A stretch of 64,000 bases of DNA, from the NCBI RefSeq assembly GCF_004006175.1, contig NZ_CP033219.1:3782001-3846000 (forward strand), in the 5' to 3' direction. Shown here one piece after another: positions 1-7,466 of this stretch. The position numbers and the translations under genes are program-made. The notes beneath the pieces were generated by a model. It had not been told where the DNA came from and ran no database searches. It saw nothing but the letters and a program-made list of their open reading frames with translations. Numbering within the stretch: position 1 is the first letter of the stretch; every line of letters starts with the position of its first letter. Origin of the DNA: Parasedimentitalea marina (GTDB lineage: Bacteria; Pseudomonadota; Alphaproteobacteria; Rhodobacterales; Rhodobacteraceae).

Positions 1-76
1 CGGCAATAAAGACGGGAATGGTGCCAATCGGATCGATGACAACCCACAGGGTGATGAAACGTTCAAGTAAATCCAT
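1..76 (-). CDS. MarC family integral membrane protein, N-terminal fragment
   Basis: Only the first 25 codons are in the window; the gene runs off the left edge. The minus-strand reading starts at an ATG at 76 and gives MDLLERFITLWVVIDPIGTI followed by PVFIA. A short N-terminal helix with VVIDPIG-x-x-PVF is the typical opening of the MarC/UPF0056 family of six-helix inner membrane proteins, whose transport role is unsettled. It lies downstream of the dat gene on the same strand, but the strong terminator at 157-182 makes it a separate transcript. The family call rests on this short stretch alone. Confidence 0.6.
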   Translation of the reverse strand, partial: MDLLERFITLWVVIDPIGTIPVFIA

Positions 77-156
77 GGCCGCACAGAAGCACAGGCGTCA
101 GCCTGATGCACGACTTAACAACCACCCCGCAACTTCACCCGCAAGATCCCGCCCAC

Positions 157-182
157 AAAAAAGCCGCCCCAGTGGGGCGGCT
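157..182 (-). terminator. Rho-independent terminator after the dat gene
   Basis: On the minus strand a 9-bp stem built on GCCGCCCC and GGGGCGGC with a 3-nt loop (162-182) is followed directly by six T. It lies 25 bp past the dat stop codon and ends the dgcN-dgcA-dat transcript before the marC-like gene. Confidence 0.88.
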
Positions 183-206
183 CTAGAAAATCAATGTCCA
201 GACTTA

Positions 207-1067
207 TCAGACCGCAGCTTTGCGGCTCTCGTCCAGATAGATCTCGCGCAGACGCTTGGCGATTGGCCCCGGAGTACCATCACCCAGTTGCACGCCGTCA
301 ATCTCAACCACCGGCATCACAAAGGCACTCGCCGAGGTGGTAAAGGCCTCGTCCGCCTCCTTCGCCTCGTCAATGGTGAACAGACGCTCTTCGATCTTCA
401 ACTGCGCCTCAGCCGCCATGCGCAGCACCGCCTTACGGGTGATACCATGCAAAATATCCGTCGACAGCGGACGGGTTACAATGGTGCCATCCTTGACGAA
501 ATAGGCATTGTTGCTGGTGCCTTCGGTGACATGACCATCTTCGATCAACCAGGCGTCATCACAGCCGGCTTTCTTGGCCATCATCTTACCCATCGAGGGG
601 TACAGCAACTGCACAGTCTTGATATCGCGGCGGCCCCATCGAATATCCTCGATCGAAATGATCTTTGCACCCTTCTTGGCGGCAGGGTTGTCCGCCAAAT
701 TGGGCTTGTTCTGGGTGAACAACACGATTGTCGGCTTGGTATCCGCCGATGGGAACACAAAATCACGGTCGCCATCTGATCCACGGGTGATCTGCAGATA
801 GACCAGACCCTCGACAATATCGTTGCGCTTTACCAGCTCGCGGTGGATCTCCAGCAGCTCATCCTTAGAGCAGGCCGCCTGCATCTCCAGCTCGTCCAGC
901 GACCGCTGCAGGCGCACGGCGTGGCCTTCAAAATCAATCAGCTTGCCGTCCAGCACCGATGTCACCTCATAGACGCCATCCGCCATCAGGAAACCACGGT
1001 CAAAGATAGAGACCGTGGCCTCGGTTTCCGGCAGGTATACGCCGTTTACATATACGGTACGGGTCAT
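207..1067 (-). CDS. dat: D-amino-acid transaminase (class IV aminotransferase)
   Basis: This 286-residue PLP enzyme belongs to fold type IV (branched-chain/D-amino-acid aminotransferases). The N-terminus MTRTVYVNGVYLPETEATVS followed by IFDRGFLMADGVYE is typical of D-alanine transaminases. The PLP lysine is probably K150 in RRDIKTVQLL, and VTEGTSNNAYFV is the conserved cofactor loop. It would move amino groups between D-amino acids and 2-oxo acids, making or using D-glutamate. It is the last gene of a minus-strand set dgcN-dgcA-dat, 10 bp after dgcA, which fits a D-glutamate/D-alanine role. The exact substrate is inferred from context. Confidence 0.88.
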   Translation of the reverse strand: MTRTVYVNGVYLPETEATVSIFDRGFLMADGVYEVTSVLDGKLIDFEGHAVRLQRSLDELEMQAACSKDELLEIHRELVKRNDIVEGLVYLQITRGSDGDRDFVFPSADTKPTIVLFTQNKPNLADNPAAKKGAKIISIEDIRWGRRDIKTVQLLYPSMGKMMAKKAGCDDAWLIEDGHVTEGTSNNAYFVKDGTIVTRPLSTDILHGITRKAVLRMAAEAQLKIEERLFTIDEAKEADEAFTTSASAFVMPVVEIDGVQLGDGTPGPIAKRLREIYLDESRKAAV

Positions 1068-1077
1068 GTACGTCTCC

Positions 1078-2043
1078 TTAGCCCCAGAGATCCGCTACCG
1101 GCGGGTGTACTCCGGAGACATCAAAAATCAATGGCTCGGCACGGTCTTCGGCCAACAGCAGCGGTCCGTCAAGATCTGTTACGGTGACACCCTGTGCCAC
1201 CAACGTCGCCGGAGCCATCGCCAGGGATGAGCCAACCATGCAACCGACCATCACCTGATACCCCTGCGCCAGTGCCTCATCGCGCAATTTCAGCGCCTCG
1301 GTCAAGCCGCCAGTCTTGTCCAGCTTGATGTTCACCACATCATATTTGCCCTTCAATTTGGGCAGACTTGCACGGTCATGGCAACTCTCGTCGGCGCAAA
1401 CAGGCACCGGGCGATCCATGCCAATCAAGGCCTCGTCTTCGCCAGCAGGCAGGGGTTGCTCTACCAATTCGACCCCCAGGCGCACCAGATGCGGCGCCAA
1501 CTCGGCATAGACTTCGGCCGACCAACCCTCATTGGCATCGATGATGATCGACGCCTCGGGCGCACCAGCGCGCACCGCTTCCAGCCGCGGCATATCATCC
1601 GGCGTTCCCAGCTTGATCTTCAGCAAAGGACGGAACGCATTCTCAGCCGCCTGCGCTTGCATTTTTTCTGGCGTATCCAGCGATAGGGTATAGGCGGTGA
1701 TCTCAGGTCCCGGCGCGGCCAGCCCGGCCAGCTCCCAAACCCGTTTCCCGGCCTGCTTGGCCTCCAGATCCCACAGTGCACAATCCACCGCATTGCGGGC
1801 CGCACCTGCCGGCAGCAGCGATTGCAGCTCGGCACGGGTGAATTCAGCAGGCAGGCCCTCGATTTCAGCGGTCACTGACTCCAGCGTTTCATCGTAACGC
1901 GCATAGGGCACACATTCGCCCCAGCCGGTCAGTCCACCCTGCTCAACCTTCACCGTCAGCACCTTGGCCTCGGTGCGCGAGCCACGTGAAATTGTGAAAA
2001 CCTGCGCCAGCTTGAACACATCCCGCGTCACTGTAATCCGCAT
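1078..2043 (-). CDS. dgcA: Enolase-superfamily racemase, N-acetyl-D-glutamate racemase type (DgcA)
   Basis: This 321-residue protein is a muconate-lactonizing/dipeptide-epimerase subgroup member of the enolase superfamily. Visible landmarks are the K-x-K catalytic lysines (KIK, 142-144), metal ligands D169 (IIIDANEGW), E195 (VELVEQPLP) and D218 (CADES), and the opposite-face lysine K240 (NIKLDKTGG). Older annotation would call it an L-Ala-D/L-Glu epimerase. Pairing with the DUF1611 gene upstream matches the DgcN-DgcA pathway described in marine bacteria, in which D-glutamate is N-acetylated and then racemised to N-acetyl-L-glutamate. The substrate is inferred from this pairing, and dipeptide epimerase activity remains possible. 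Confidence 0.82.
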   Translation of the reverse strand: MRITVTRDVFKLAQVFTISRGSRTEAKVLTVKVEQGGLTGWGECVPYARYDETLESVTAEIEGLPAEFTRAELQSLLPAGAARNAVDCALWDLEAKQAGKRVWELAGLAAPGPEITAYTLSLDTPEKMQAQAAENAFRPLLKIKLGTPDDMPRLEAVRAGAPEASIIIDANEGWSAEVYAELAPHLVRLGVELVEQPLPAGEDEALIGMDRPVPVCADESCHDRASLPKLKGKYDVVNIKLDKTGGLTEALKLRDEALAQGYQVMVGCMVGSSLAMAPATLVAQGVTVTDLDGPLLLAEDRAEPLIFDVSGVHPPVADLWG

Positions 2044-2051
2044 GCCATCCC

Positions 2052-2082
2052 CTTCATCTTTTTTAAAATACTCCCGCCGGAG
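2052..2082 (+). repeat. Degenerate copy of the CATCTGG-ATATCC dispersed repeat
   Basis: The dgcN-dgcA gap holds CTTCATCTTTTTTAAAATAC followed by a CCGCCGGAGG inverted stretch. It resembles the boxes at 18326, 29389 and 57386 in layout, with an A-rich centre and a GC hairpin, but has diverged. It is listed with low confidence. Confidence 0.3.
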
Positions 2083-2115
2083 GCATCCAACAGATCCCCC
2101 GGCGCCGAGCTTAGA

Positions 2116-3117
2116 TCAGATCGCGTCCAGCGCGTCCACCAGACGGCCCGCACCATGGCGGAACGGATCGACCGCAGGCAGACCCATACGCGCCTCGACC
2201 TCAGCCAAATATGTCACGGCTTCGTCTTCGCTCAGGTGCTGGGTGTTGACGGAAATACCCACGACCTGACACCCCGGATTGGCGACCTGTGCCAGCGGCA
2301 GTGCGGTGTCGCGCAGGCGCTCCAGTGTTGGCAGATCATAGCCCGGCAATCCACGCATATGCTCACGTGTTGGTTCGTGACACAGGATCAGCGCATCCGG
2401 CTGGCCACCATGCACCAGCGCCATGGTCACACCAGAGTAGGACACGTGAAACAGGCTGCCCTGCCCCTCGATGTGATCCCAGTGATCGTCGTCATTATCA
2501 GGGGTCAGGTATTCAACCGCCCCAGCCATGAAGTCAGCAATCACCGCATCCAGTGGCACACCATGGCCGGTGATCAGAATGCCCGTCTGGCCAGTGGCCC
2601 GAAAGGTCGACTTCATGCCACGCGTCTGCATCTCGGCGTCGATCGACAGCGCGGTATACATCTTGCCGACAGAACAGTCAGTGCCAATCGCCAGACACCG
2701 CTTGCCAGTCCGCTTAACGCCATTGGCAATTGGGTAGCCAACGGTTGGCACGCGCACGTCGTGCAATGTGCCGCCGTGGGTCTGCGCCGCGGCAACCAGA
2801 TCACCCTCATCGCGCAGCAGGTTGTGCAGGCCCGAGGCCAGATCATAGCCCATCTCCAGCGCCTCGATCAGCACCTCTTTCCAAGCGGCTGAGATCACTC
2901 CGCCGCGGTTGGCCACACCAATCACCAGCGTCTTGGCACCGGCTGCTTTTGCCTCGGCCAGCGTCATATCGGCCAGGCCCAGATCAGCACCACAGCCCGG
3001 CAGGCGGAACTGCGCAACAGCATTCTCCGGACGCCAGTCTTTGATACCAATGGCAACTTTGGCCGCCAGCATATCGGGTGCGTCACCCAGGAATAGCAAG
3101 TAAGGGGTCTCGATCAT
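2116..3117 (-). CDS. dgcN: DUF1611 family protein, D-glutamate N-acetyltransferase type (DgcN)
   Basis: The product has 333 residues from the ATG at 3117. This start is preferred to an in-frame ATG five codons upstream because GGAG lies 9 nt before it and MIETPYLLFLGDAPDMLAAK is the usual family opening. The protein has an N-terminal alpha/beta domain and a P-loop-like GTDCSVGK at about residues 145-152 followed by MYTAL, as in DUF1611 proteins. DgcN proteins are reported to acetylate D-glutamate before DgcA racemises it. It heads the minus-strand cluster dgcN-dgcA-dat, with 72 bp to dgcA containing a degenerate repeat. The enzymatic role is taken from the known pathway and is not visible in the motifs themselves. 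Confidence 0.8.
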   Translation of the reverse strand: MIETPYLLFLGDAPDMLAAKVAIGIKDWRPENAVAQFRLPGCGADLGLADMTLAEAKAAGAKTLVIGVANRGGVISAAWKEVLIEALEMGYDLASGLHNLLRDEGDLVAAAQTHGGTLHDVRVPTVGYPIANGVKRTGKRCLAIGTDCSVGKMYTALSIDAEMQTRGMKSTFRATGQTGILITGHGVPLDAVIADFMAGAVEYLTPDNDDDHWDHIEGQGSLFHVSYSGVTMALVHGGQPDALILCHEPTREHMRGLPGYDLPTLERLRDTALPLAQVANPGCQVVGISVNTQHLSEDEAVTYLAEVEARMGLPAVDPFRHGAGRLVDALDAI

Positions 3118-3305
3118 CTCGGGGCACTCCATGGAATTTCACTTTGTGCGCGACTTTAGGCGAGCCTTGACGCGAAGAGGTCCCATTTTGACATTGCCGA
3201 CCCACATCCTGCGCACATTCATCCCGTCATTTCCCAAATTTGTCGAATATTCTTCGATCCAGAAATTTCAAACCACTGATCCTTGCGCCAACTTCGGGAA
3301 TAGCG

Positions 3306-3330
3306 AGCATTGCTGCGTCAGCATTGCTGC
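3306..3330. promoter_or_regulatory. Tandem 11-bp direct repeat upstream of mcl1
   Basis: AGCATTGCTGC occurs twice, at 3306-3316 and 3320-3330, with a 14-bp period. It lies in the roughly 300-bp gap between divergent dgcN and mcl1. It may be a regulator site or a local duplication. No known consensus is recognised. Confidence 0.4.
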
Positions 3331-3346
3331 ACTCGCACAATAAGAC

Positions 3347-3364
3347 TTGCGCGCTGTCGCGCAA
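3347..3364. promoter_or_regulatory. Perfect inverted repeat, candidate operator of mcl1
   Basis: TTGCGCG-CTGT-CGCGCAA is an exact 7+4+7 palindrome centred about 68 bp before the mcl1 start codon. The position suits a regulator of mcl1 or dgcN. It is not the TTTGCAAA pair known for PccR-type regulators, so the cognate protein is unknown. Confidence 0.5.
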
Positions 3365-3423
3365 TTTAATACCACACATAGGGAAAAAATCGCAACTTAC
3401 TTACCCAGTCAGGTGATCCGCAT

Positions 3424-4383
3424 ATGAGCTTTCGCATCCAGCCCACCGCCCCGGCCCGTCCCAATCGCTGCCAATTGTTCGGCCCCGGCTCAAACACCAA
3501 GCTGTTCCCCAAAATGGCCGCCTCGGCTGCGGATGTGATCAACCTCGACCTCGAAGATTCGGTTGCGCCCTCGGACAAAGACAGCGCCCGCGCCAATGTG
3601 ATCGAGGCCATCAACACCATCGACTGGGGCAACAAATACCTGTCCGTGCGTATCAACGGGCTGGATACGCCCTATTGGTACCGCGACGTGGTCGAGGTGC
3701 TGGAGCAGGCCGGCGAGAGGCTGGACCAGATCATGATCCCCAAGGTGGGATGTGCCGCTGACGTCTATGCGGTGGATGCACTGGTCACCGCAATTGAGCG
3801 CGCCAAAGGCTATAGCAAACCAATCTCATTCGAGCTGATCATCGAATCGGCTGCGGGCATTGCCCATGTCGAAGAGATCGCCGCCTCGTCGCCCCGCCTG
3901 CAGGCGATGTCGCTGGGTGCGGCGGATTTTGCCGCCTCGATGGGCATGCAGACCACGGGCATCGGTGGCACGCAGGAAAACTATTACATGCTGCACCAGG
4001 GTCAAAAACACTGGTCCGACCCCTGGCATTGGGCACAGACCGCCATCGTAGCCGCCTGCCGCACCCATGGGGTGCTGCCGGTAGACGGCCCGTTTGGCGA
4101 CTTCTCGGATGACGAAGGATTCCGCGCTCAGGCGTTACGTTCGGCAACCTTGGGCATGGTTGGTAAATGGGCCATTCACCCCAAACAGATCGCGCTGGCA
4201 AACGAGATCTTCACGCCGTCTGACGAGGCCGTCACCGAAGCCCGCGAAATCCTCGCCGCGATGGAGGCCGCTAAGGCCAATGGCGAAGGCGCCACGGTCT
4301 ACAAGGGGCGTCTGGTCGATATCGCCAGCATCAAACAAGCCGAAGTTATCGTCGCGCAGTCAGAACTGATTGCAAACAACTAA
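3424..4383 (+). CDS. mcl1: L-malyl-CoA/beta-methylmalyl-CoA lyase
   Basis: This 319-residue protein of the HpcH/HpaI (CitE-like) TIM-barrel family closely resembles Rhodobacter Mcl1 from the first residues (MSFRIQP..ARPNRCQLFGPG) to the end. Diagnostic stretches are the Mg-binding NLDLEDSVAP, ELIIESAAGIAHVEEIAA with its active-site glutamate, and GMVGKWAIHPKQ. It cleaves (3S)-malyl-CoA and (2R,3S)-beta-methylmalyl-CoA to glyoxylate plus acetyl-CoA or propionyl-CoA in the ethylmalonyl-CoA pathway of acetate assimilation. That suits a genome that makes acetyl-CoA from taurine. A candidate operator lies 60 bp upstream. Confidence 0.95.
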   Translation: MSFRIQPTAPARPNRCQLFGPGSNTKLFPKMAASAADVINLDLEDSVAPSDKDSARANVIEAINTIDWGNKYLSVRINGLDTPYWYRDVVEVLEQAGERLDQIMIPKVGCAADVYAVDALVTAIERAKGYSKPISFELIIESAAGIAHVEEIAASSPRLQAMSLGAADFAASMGMQTTGIGGTQENYYMLHQGQKHWSDPWHWAQTAIVAACRTHGVLPVDGPFGDFSDDEGFRAQALRSATLGMVGKWAIHPKQIALANEIFTPSDEAVTEAREILAAMEAAKANGEGATVYKGRLVDIASIKQAEVIVAQSELIANN

Positions 4384-4398
4384 CTTTTGCCTGTGCGG

Positions 4399-4418
4399 GG
4401 TGCGTGATTGCACGCACC
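4399..4418 (+). terminator. Hairpin between mcl1 and the racemase-like gene
   Basis: GGTGCGTG-ATTG-CACGCACC forms an 8-bp perfect stem, extendable by a G-T and a G-C pair, 15 bp after the mcl1 stop. No T-run follows, so it is more likely an attenuating or mRNA-protecting hairpin than a full terminator. The next gene starts 20 bp later. Confidence 0.45.
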
Positions 4419-4438
4419 TCTTAAGGGAAGCCACCCAC

Positions 4439-5038
4439 ATGCCCGACCTGACCCTTATTCATACTGCGCAGGTGCACTGCGCCACTTTTGACGGGTTGGC
4501 ACCACAAGCAGACCTGCGCCATAATGTGCGGCCCGACTGGCTGGCGCGCGCTCAAAACGGAATTGATGACAGGCTCGCCGCCGAGATAGCTGCGGCAATC
4601 CAGGCAGCAGAAGGTCCGGTTCTGTGCAGCTGCACCACCCTCGGCCCAGTGGCCGAGGCCGCCGGGGCAATCCGCATTGACTGGCCCATGATGCAGCGGG
4701 CCGCAGAAATCGGCGGGCCGGTGTTGCTGGTTTATTGCCTCGACAGCACCGCCCAGCCATCCCAAGACTTGCTGCGGCGCGCCTTTGGCAATGCTGACCC
4801 GCAACTGACCTGCCTGCTGCTGGCGCAGCATTGGCCACTGTTTGAGGCGGGCGAGGTTGACGCCTTCAATCAGGCTCTGGCCGTGAACATTGAAACAGCA
4901 CTGAAACAAAACCACTATGGCTGTGTTGTTCTGGCCCAGGCCTCGATGGCGGGGGTGGCAACCGTCATACAGGCCGATGTGCCGGTGCTGGCCTCGCCAG
5001 AAATTGCAGTGCAGTCGCTTCTTGCGCCGCAACAATAG
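4439..5038 (+). CDS. Asp/Glu racemase-like protein of unknown function
   Basis: The 199-residue product starts at the ATG at 4439, after GGGAAG. The pattern of a buried CSCTTLG (about residues 60-66) and a later VVLAQASMAGVA segment (about residues 165-176) recalls the two half-sites of Asp/Glu/hydantoin racemases. The second catalytic cysteine expected in the CxG/CTG loop is replaced here (AQASM), so a racemase reaction is doubtful. It follows mcl1 on the same strand, 55 bp downstream, possibly co-transcribed through the hairpin. A degenerate racemase or a ligand-binding protein are both possible. Confidence 0.6.
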   Translation: MPDLTLIHTAQVHCATFDGLAPQADLRHNVRPDWLARAQNGIDDRLAAEIAAAIQAAEGPVLCSCTTLGPVAEAAGAIRIDWPMMQRAAEIGGPVLLVYCLDSTAQPSQDLLRRAFGNADPQLTCLLLAQHWPLFEAGEVDAFNQALAVNIETALKQNHYGCVVLAQASMAGVATVIQADVPVLASPEIAVQSLLAPQQ

Positions 5039-5104
5039 CGCAACCAGCGCCAAGGCCTTAGCCCTGTCGTTTATATCCGTTTCTACGGGTCATCACTGAT
5101 GATC

Positions 5105-5300
5105 GATAAGAATGGCGGCACCGCCAAAGCGGAGGTGGACGGGAGATCAGTCCCGTATGCTAAACGTTGTCTCTGCAAGCCCTTGGGTGCTGGGCCCTGT
5201 TCCAAATGCCGGGGGTGTCAAACCCGGCGGTGACTGCAATCCCGCCCAGAGTGCCGGGTAAAGGAAAACTCTGCGTTACATAAGCGCGCGCGGGTTGCGC
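5105..5300. ncRNA. Structured non-coding region, candidate RNA of unknown class
   Basis: The 290-bp gap between convergent genes has no credible ORF but several hairpins: GGCGG-CA-CCGCC (5114-5125), ACGGGA-GATCAG-TCCCGT (5139-5156), and GCCGGG with CCCGGC (5208-5228) enclosed by CTGGGC with GCCCAG (5190-5249). This nested layout is more than expected by chance. Known riboswitch signatures (cobalamin B12 box, SAM, TPP, FMN, glycine), tmRNA, SRP RNA and RNase P motifs were looked for and not seen. It could be a trans-acting RNA, a 6S-like RNA, or long structured 3' UTRs. Confidence 0.35.
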
Positions 5301-5328
5301 AACACTCCGGTCGCACCGCCTGCCTCAC

Positions 5329-5781
5329 TCAGGCGCGCAGATCCTTGGGTGACCCCATAACCACGTAGGTGGTGATCGCCGTCACATAGGGCGAGGTGCC
5401 CAAAATATCGGTGTGAAAGCGTTTATAGCTGGGCAGATCCGGACACTCGACCCGCAACAGATATTCGATAGTGCCGGTGATATTGTGGCACTCCACCACC
5501 TCGGAGGCCGCGTCCATCGCCCTTTCAAAGGCTTTTTGCGCTTCTTTGGTGTGCTCGCCCAGGCCAACCCCGATGTAGGTGACAAAGCCGGACCCCATCG
5601 CCTGCCGGTCAAGCACAGCGCGATACCCGGTGATGATGCCTTCCCGCTCCAGATCCTGCACCCGACGCAGGCACGCCGATGGCGACAGGCCAACACGGTC
5701 GGCCAATTCCAGATTGCTGATACGGCCATCGCTGGACAGCTCTTGCAATATACGGTGGTTTATACTGTCGAATTTCGCCAT
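5329..5781 (-). CDS. Lrp/AsnC family transcriptional regulator
   Basis: The product has 150 residues from the ATG at 5781, giving MAKFDSINHRILQELSSDGR. The longer in-frame start at 5844 would read through the promoter of the divergent exporter. An N-terminal winged helix-turn-helix (ISNLELADRVGLSPSACLRRVQDLE, about residues 20-44) is followed by the RAM ligand-binding domain with the typical ending VTAITTYVVMGSPKDL. It is divergent from a LysE-type exporter with 54 bp between start codons, the classic arrangement for amino-acid-responsive control of an exporter. The effector amino acid cannot be told from sequence. Confidence 0.93.
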   Translation of the reverse strand: MAKFDSINHRILQELSSDGRISNLELADRVGLSPSACLRRVQDLEREGIITGYRAVLDRQAMGSGFVTYIGVGLGEHTKEAQKAFERAMDAASEVVECHNITGTIEYLLRVECPDLPSYKRFHTDILGTSPYVTAITTYVVMGSPKDLRA

Positions 5782-5786
5782 TAGTT

Positions 5787-5830
5787 GCAAAACTTGCCAG
5801 TGCACACTGCAAAACGCAATTACATTTTGC
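5787..5830. promoter_or_regulatory. Repeated GCAAAAC motifs in the Lrp/LysE intergenic region
   Basis: GCAAAAC occurs at 5787-5793 and 5809-5815, 22 bp apart, and the inverse TTTTGC at 5825-5830. Phased A-rich half sites in a divergent Lrp/LysE promoter are what an Lrp-family regulator would bind. This is inference only. Confidence 0.4.
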
Positions 5831-5835
5831 CCTAA

Positions 5836-6450
5836 ATGTCGCAAACATCCCGAATGACATATGATCTTCTATTAGCGCTAGCGCTGTTTGCCTTTGTCTC
5901 GTCGATCACGCCGGGACCCAACAATCTCATGCTTATGGCCTCGGGGGCCAATTTCGGCTTTCGCCGCACCATTCCCCATATGATGGGCGTGGCGCTTGGC
6001 TTCGTGTTCATGGTGCTGCTGGTTGGCGCCGGATTGGTGCAGGTGTTTGACACCTACCCCATCAGCTATGTGGTGCTAAAGATCGGATCAGTTGTCTACC
6101 TGCTATGGCTTGCATGGAAAATCGCACATTCTGCCCCGATTAATTCCGACGATGAAAGCAGCCGCCCGATGACCTTTGTGCAGGCCGCCGCCTTCCAGTG
6201 GGTAAACCCCAAGGCCTGGGCAATGGCCCTGACCGCAATCAGTGCCTACACACCGGATCAAACCCTCAGCGCCATTCTACTGGTCGGGCTGGTGTTTGGC
6301 GCCGTCAACCTGCCCTCTGTCAGCTCCTGGACCGTCCTCGGGCAGCAGATGGCAAGAGTCTTAACAAACCCACGCCGCCTGAGCCTGTTCAACTGGACCA
6401 TGGCGACACTGCTGGTGGCCTCGCTCTATCCGGTAATTTGGCCCTCATAA
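5836..6450 (+). CDS. LysE family amino-acid exporter
   Basis: The product has 204 residues, or 198 from the second ATG at 5854, which opens with MTYDLLLALALFAF and may be the real start. The family signature SSITPGPNNLMLMASG sits at the first loop, and five to six hydrophobic helices follow, ending in VASLYPVIWP. LysE/RhtB proteins export amino acids or homoserine lactones across the inner membrane. It is driven divergently from the Lrp-type regulator, which probably controls it. It is convergent with the AraC-type gene downstream, with a GC-rich hairpin in between. Confidence 0.92.
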   Translation: MSQTSRMTYDLLLALALFAFVSSITPGPNNLMLMASGANFGFRRTIPHMMGVALGFVFMVLLVGAGLVQVFDTYPISYVVLKIGSVVYLLWLAWKIAHSAPINSDDESSRPMTFVQAAAFQWVNPKAWAMALTAISAYTPDQTLSAILLVGLVFGAVNLPSVSSWTVLGQQMARVLTNPRRLSLFNWTMATLLVASLYPVIWPS

Positions 6451-6484
6451 CGCGACGAGGCACTTTCTGATGGAATTGGGCAGT

Positions 6485-6505
6485 GCCCGGCCTCGACGGC
6501 CGGGC
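6485..6505. terminator. Shared hairpin between convergent lysE-like and araC-like genes
   Basis: GCCCGGCC-TCGAC-GGCCGGGC is a perfect 8-bp stem midway between the two convergent stop codons (6450 and 6512). It has no strong T-run on either side, so it is a likely but weak bidirectional terminator. Confidence 0.6.
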
Positions 6506-6511
6506 AAAGAG

Positions 6512-7345
6512 TTATTTTAGGGGCAGGCAGATCTCGGTCAACAAATCCTCGGGCGCTGTGTCACGAGGGGAGTTGAGCGAGAGTTCGTAGCAGGGCATGT
6601 CAGCGGGTTCCTCACCCGATTTCGGCAGCCAATCCCCAAATAAACTCCGGTAGGCGTCGGCCAAACCAGCATAAGGTCCTTTGTAAATCATCACTGCGGT
6701 TTTGCCGCCGGACAGATGATATTCCTCCAGCCCCTCGGGCATGTCAGCGCCCTGCCAGATAAGGCCTGCACGGCTGTTCAACTTATCCTCGGGGATCACC
6801 TCGGGGTTGTCACAGTAGACACCGACAGCGCCGCTGATGTTGGGCCACAGACTGCGTGCCTCGCAGATGGCCATTAGGGTCTCAAAGACCTTGCCAATTT
6901 TGTAATAGGGCCCGACATGATGCAGGGTCGCCAAACGGCGGTCAGGTTCGTTGCGGATAGTAACTGGGAACATTCTGAAATCTCCTGATTTAAGGTCTGA
7001 CACAGGAGGCAGCAAACGACCCGCCGCACGAAACGCTGTTGGACGCGCCCCGAACACCTCGGCAAATGCCCGGGCAAAGCTGGCTGTATTAAGATAGCCG
7101 CAGTCCGTCGCAACCTGGTCAATAGTCCGATCGCTTTGCACCAACCAGATTGACCCCCGATGCAAGCGGATACGCCGCACCGCCTGGGCACAGGTCTCGC
7201 CGGTCATGGCACGATACACCCGGTGCCAGTGAAACCGCGACATCGCCGCGACATCCGCTAGGGTGTCCAGTGACAGATCCCCAGCGGGATTGTCGTGGAT
7301 GTAATTTAGCACCCGCAGAATCCGGTCTTCGTAACTGTTTGGCAT
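6512..7345 (-). CDS. AraC family regulator with GyrI-like effector domain
   Basis: This 277-residue protein has an N-terminal AraC/XylS DNA-binding domain (residues 1-105) with two helix-turn-helix units (LSLDTLADVAAMSRFHWHRV and TIDQVATDCGYLNTASFARA) and the GARPTAFR ending. A GyrI/Rob-type small-molecule-binding domain follows (about residues 125-277, with RRLATLHHVGPYYKIGKVFE). This HTH-first, GyrI-second order is that of Rob/SoxS-like regulators that sense amphipathic or toxic compounds. No clear target is adjacent; the divergent gene is accA, 121 bp away. Confidence 0.92.
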   Translation of the reverse strand: MPNSYEDRILRVLNYIHDNPAGDLSLDTLADVAAMSRFHWHRVYRAMTGETCAQAVRRIRLHRGSIWLVQSDRTIDQVATDCGYLNTASFARAFAEVFGARPTAFRAAGRLLPPVSDLKSGDFRMFPVTIRNEPDRRLATLHHVGPYYKIGKVFETLMAICEARSLWPNISGAVGVYCDNPEVIPEDKLNSRAGLIWQGADMPEGLEEYHLSGGKTAVMIYKGPYAGLADAYRSLFGDWLPKSGEEPADMPCYELSLNSPRDTAPEDLLTEICLPLK

Positions 7346-7466
7346 GGTCGTTTATTGCTCCTGTGTCCCCAGTGATGTGCCACGTGCGCGAATTACAAAT
7401 CTTGCTGAGTTGCATCTGACCGCAGGTAAGGCCATATATCTGGAAATTCCGCGCGTGTGAGGCGAT

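Noticed and set aside
18..779. Long plus-strand ORF opposite dat
   Set aside because: It is the shadow of the well-supported dat gene on the minus strand and crosses its terminator hairpin.
4439..5038. Active aspartate/glutamate racemase
   Set aside because: The second catalytic cysteine of the family is not present, so only a racemase-like fold is claimed.
5160..5260. Cobalamin riboswitch-like stretch (GCCGGGGGTG..AAACCCGGCGGTG)
   Set aside because: It echoes the middle of a B12 riboswitch, but the B12 box and the GGGAA core are missing and no gene follows in the right direction.
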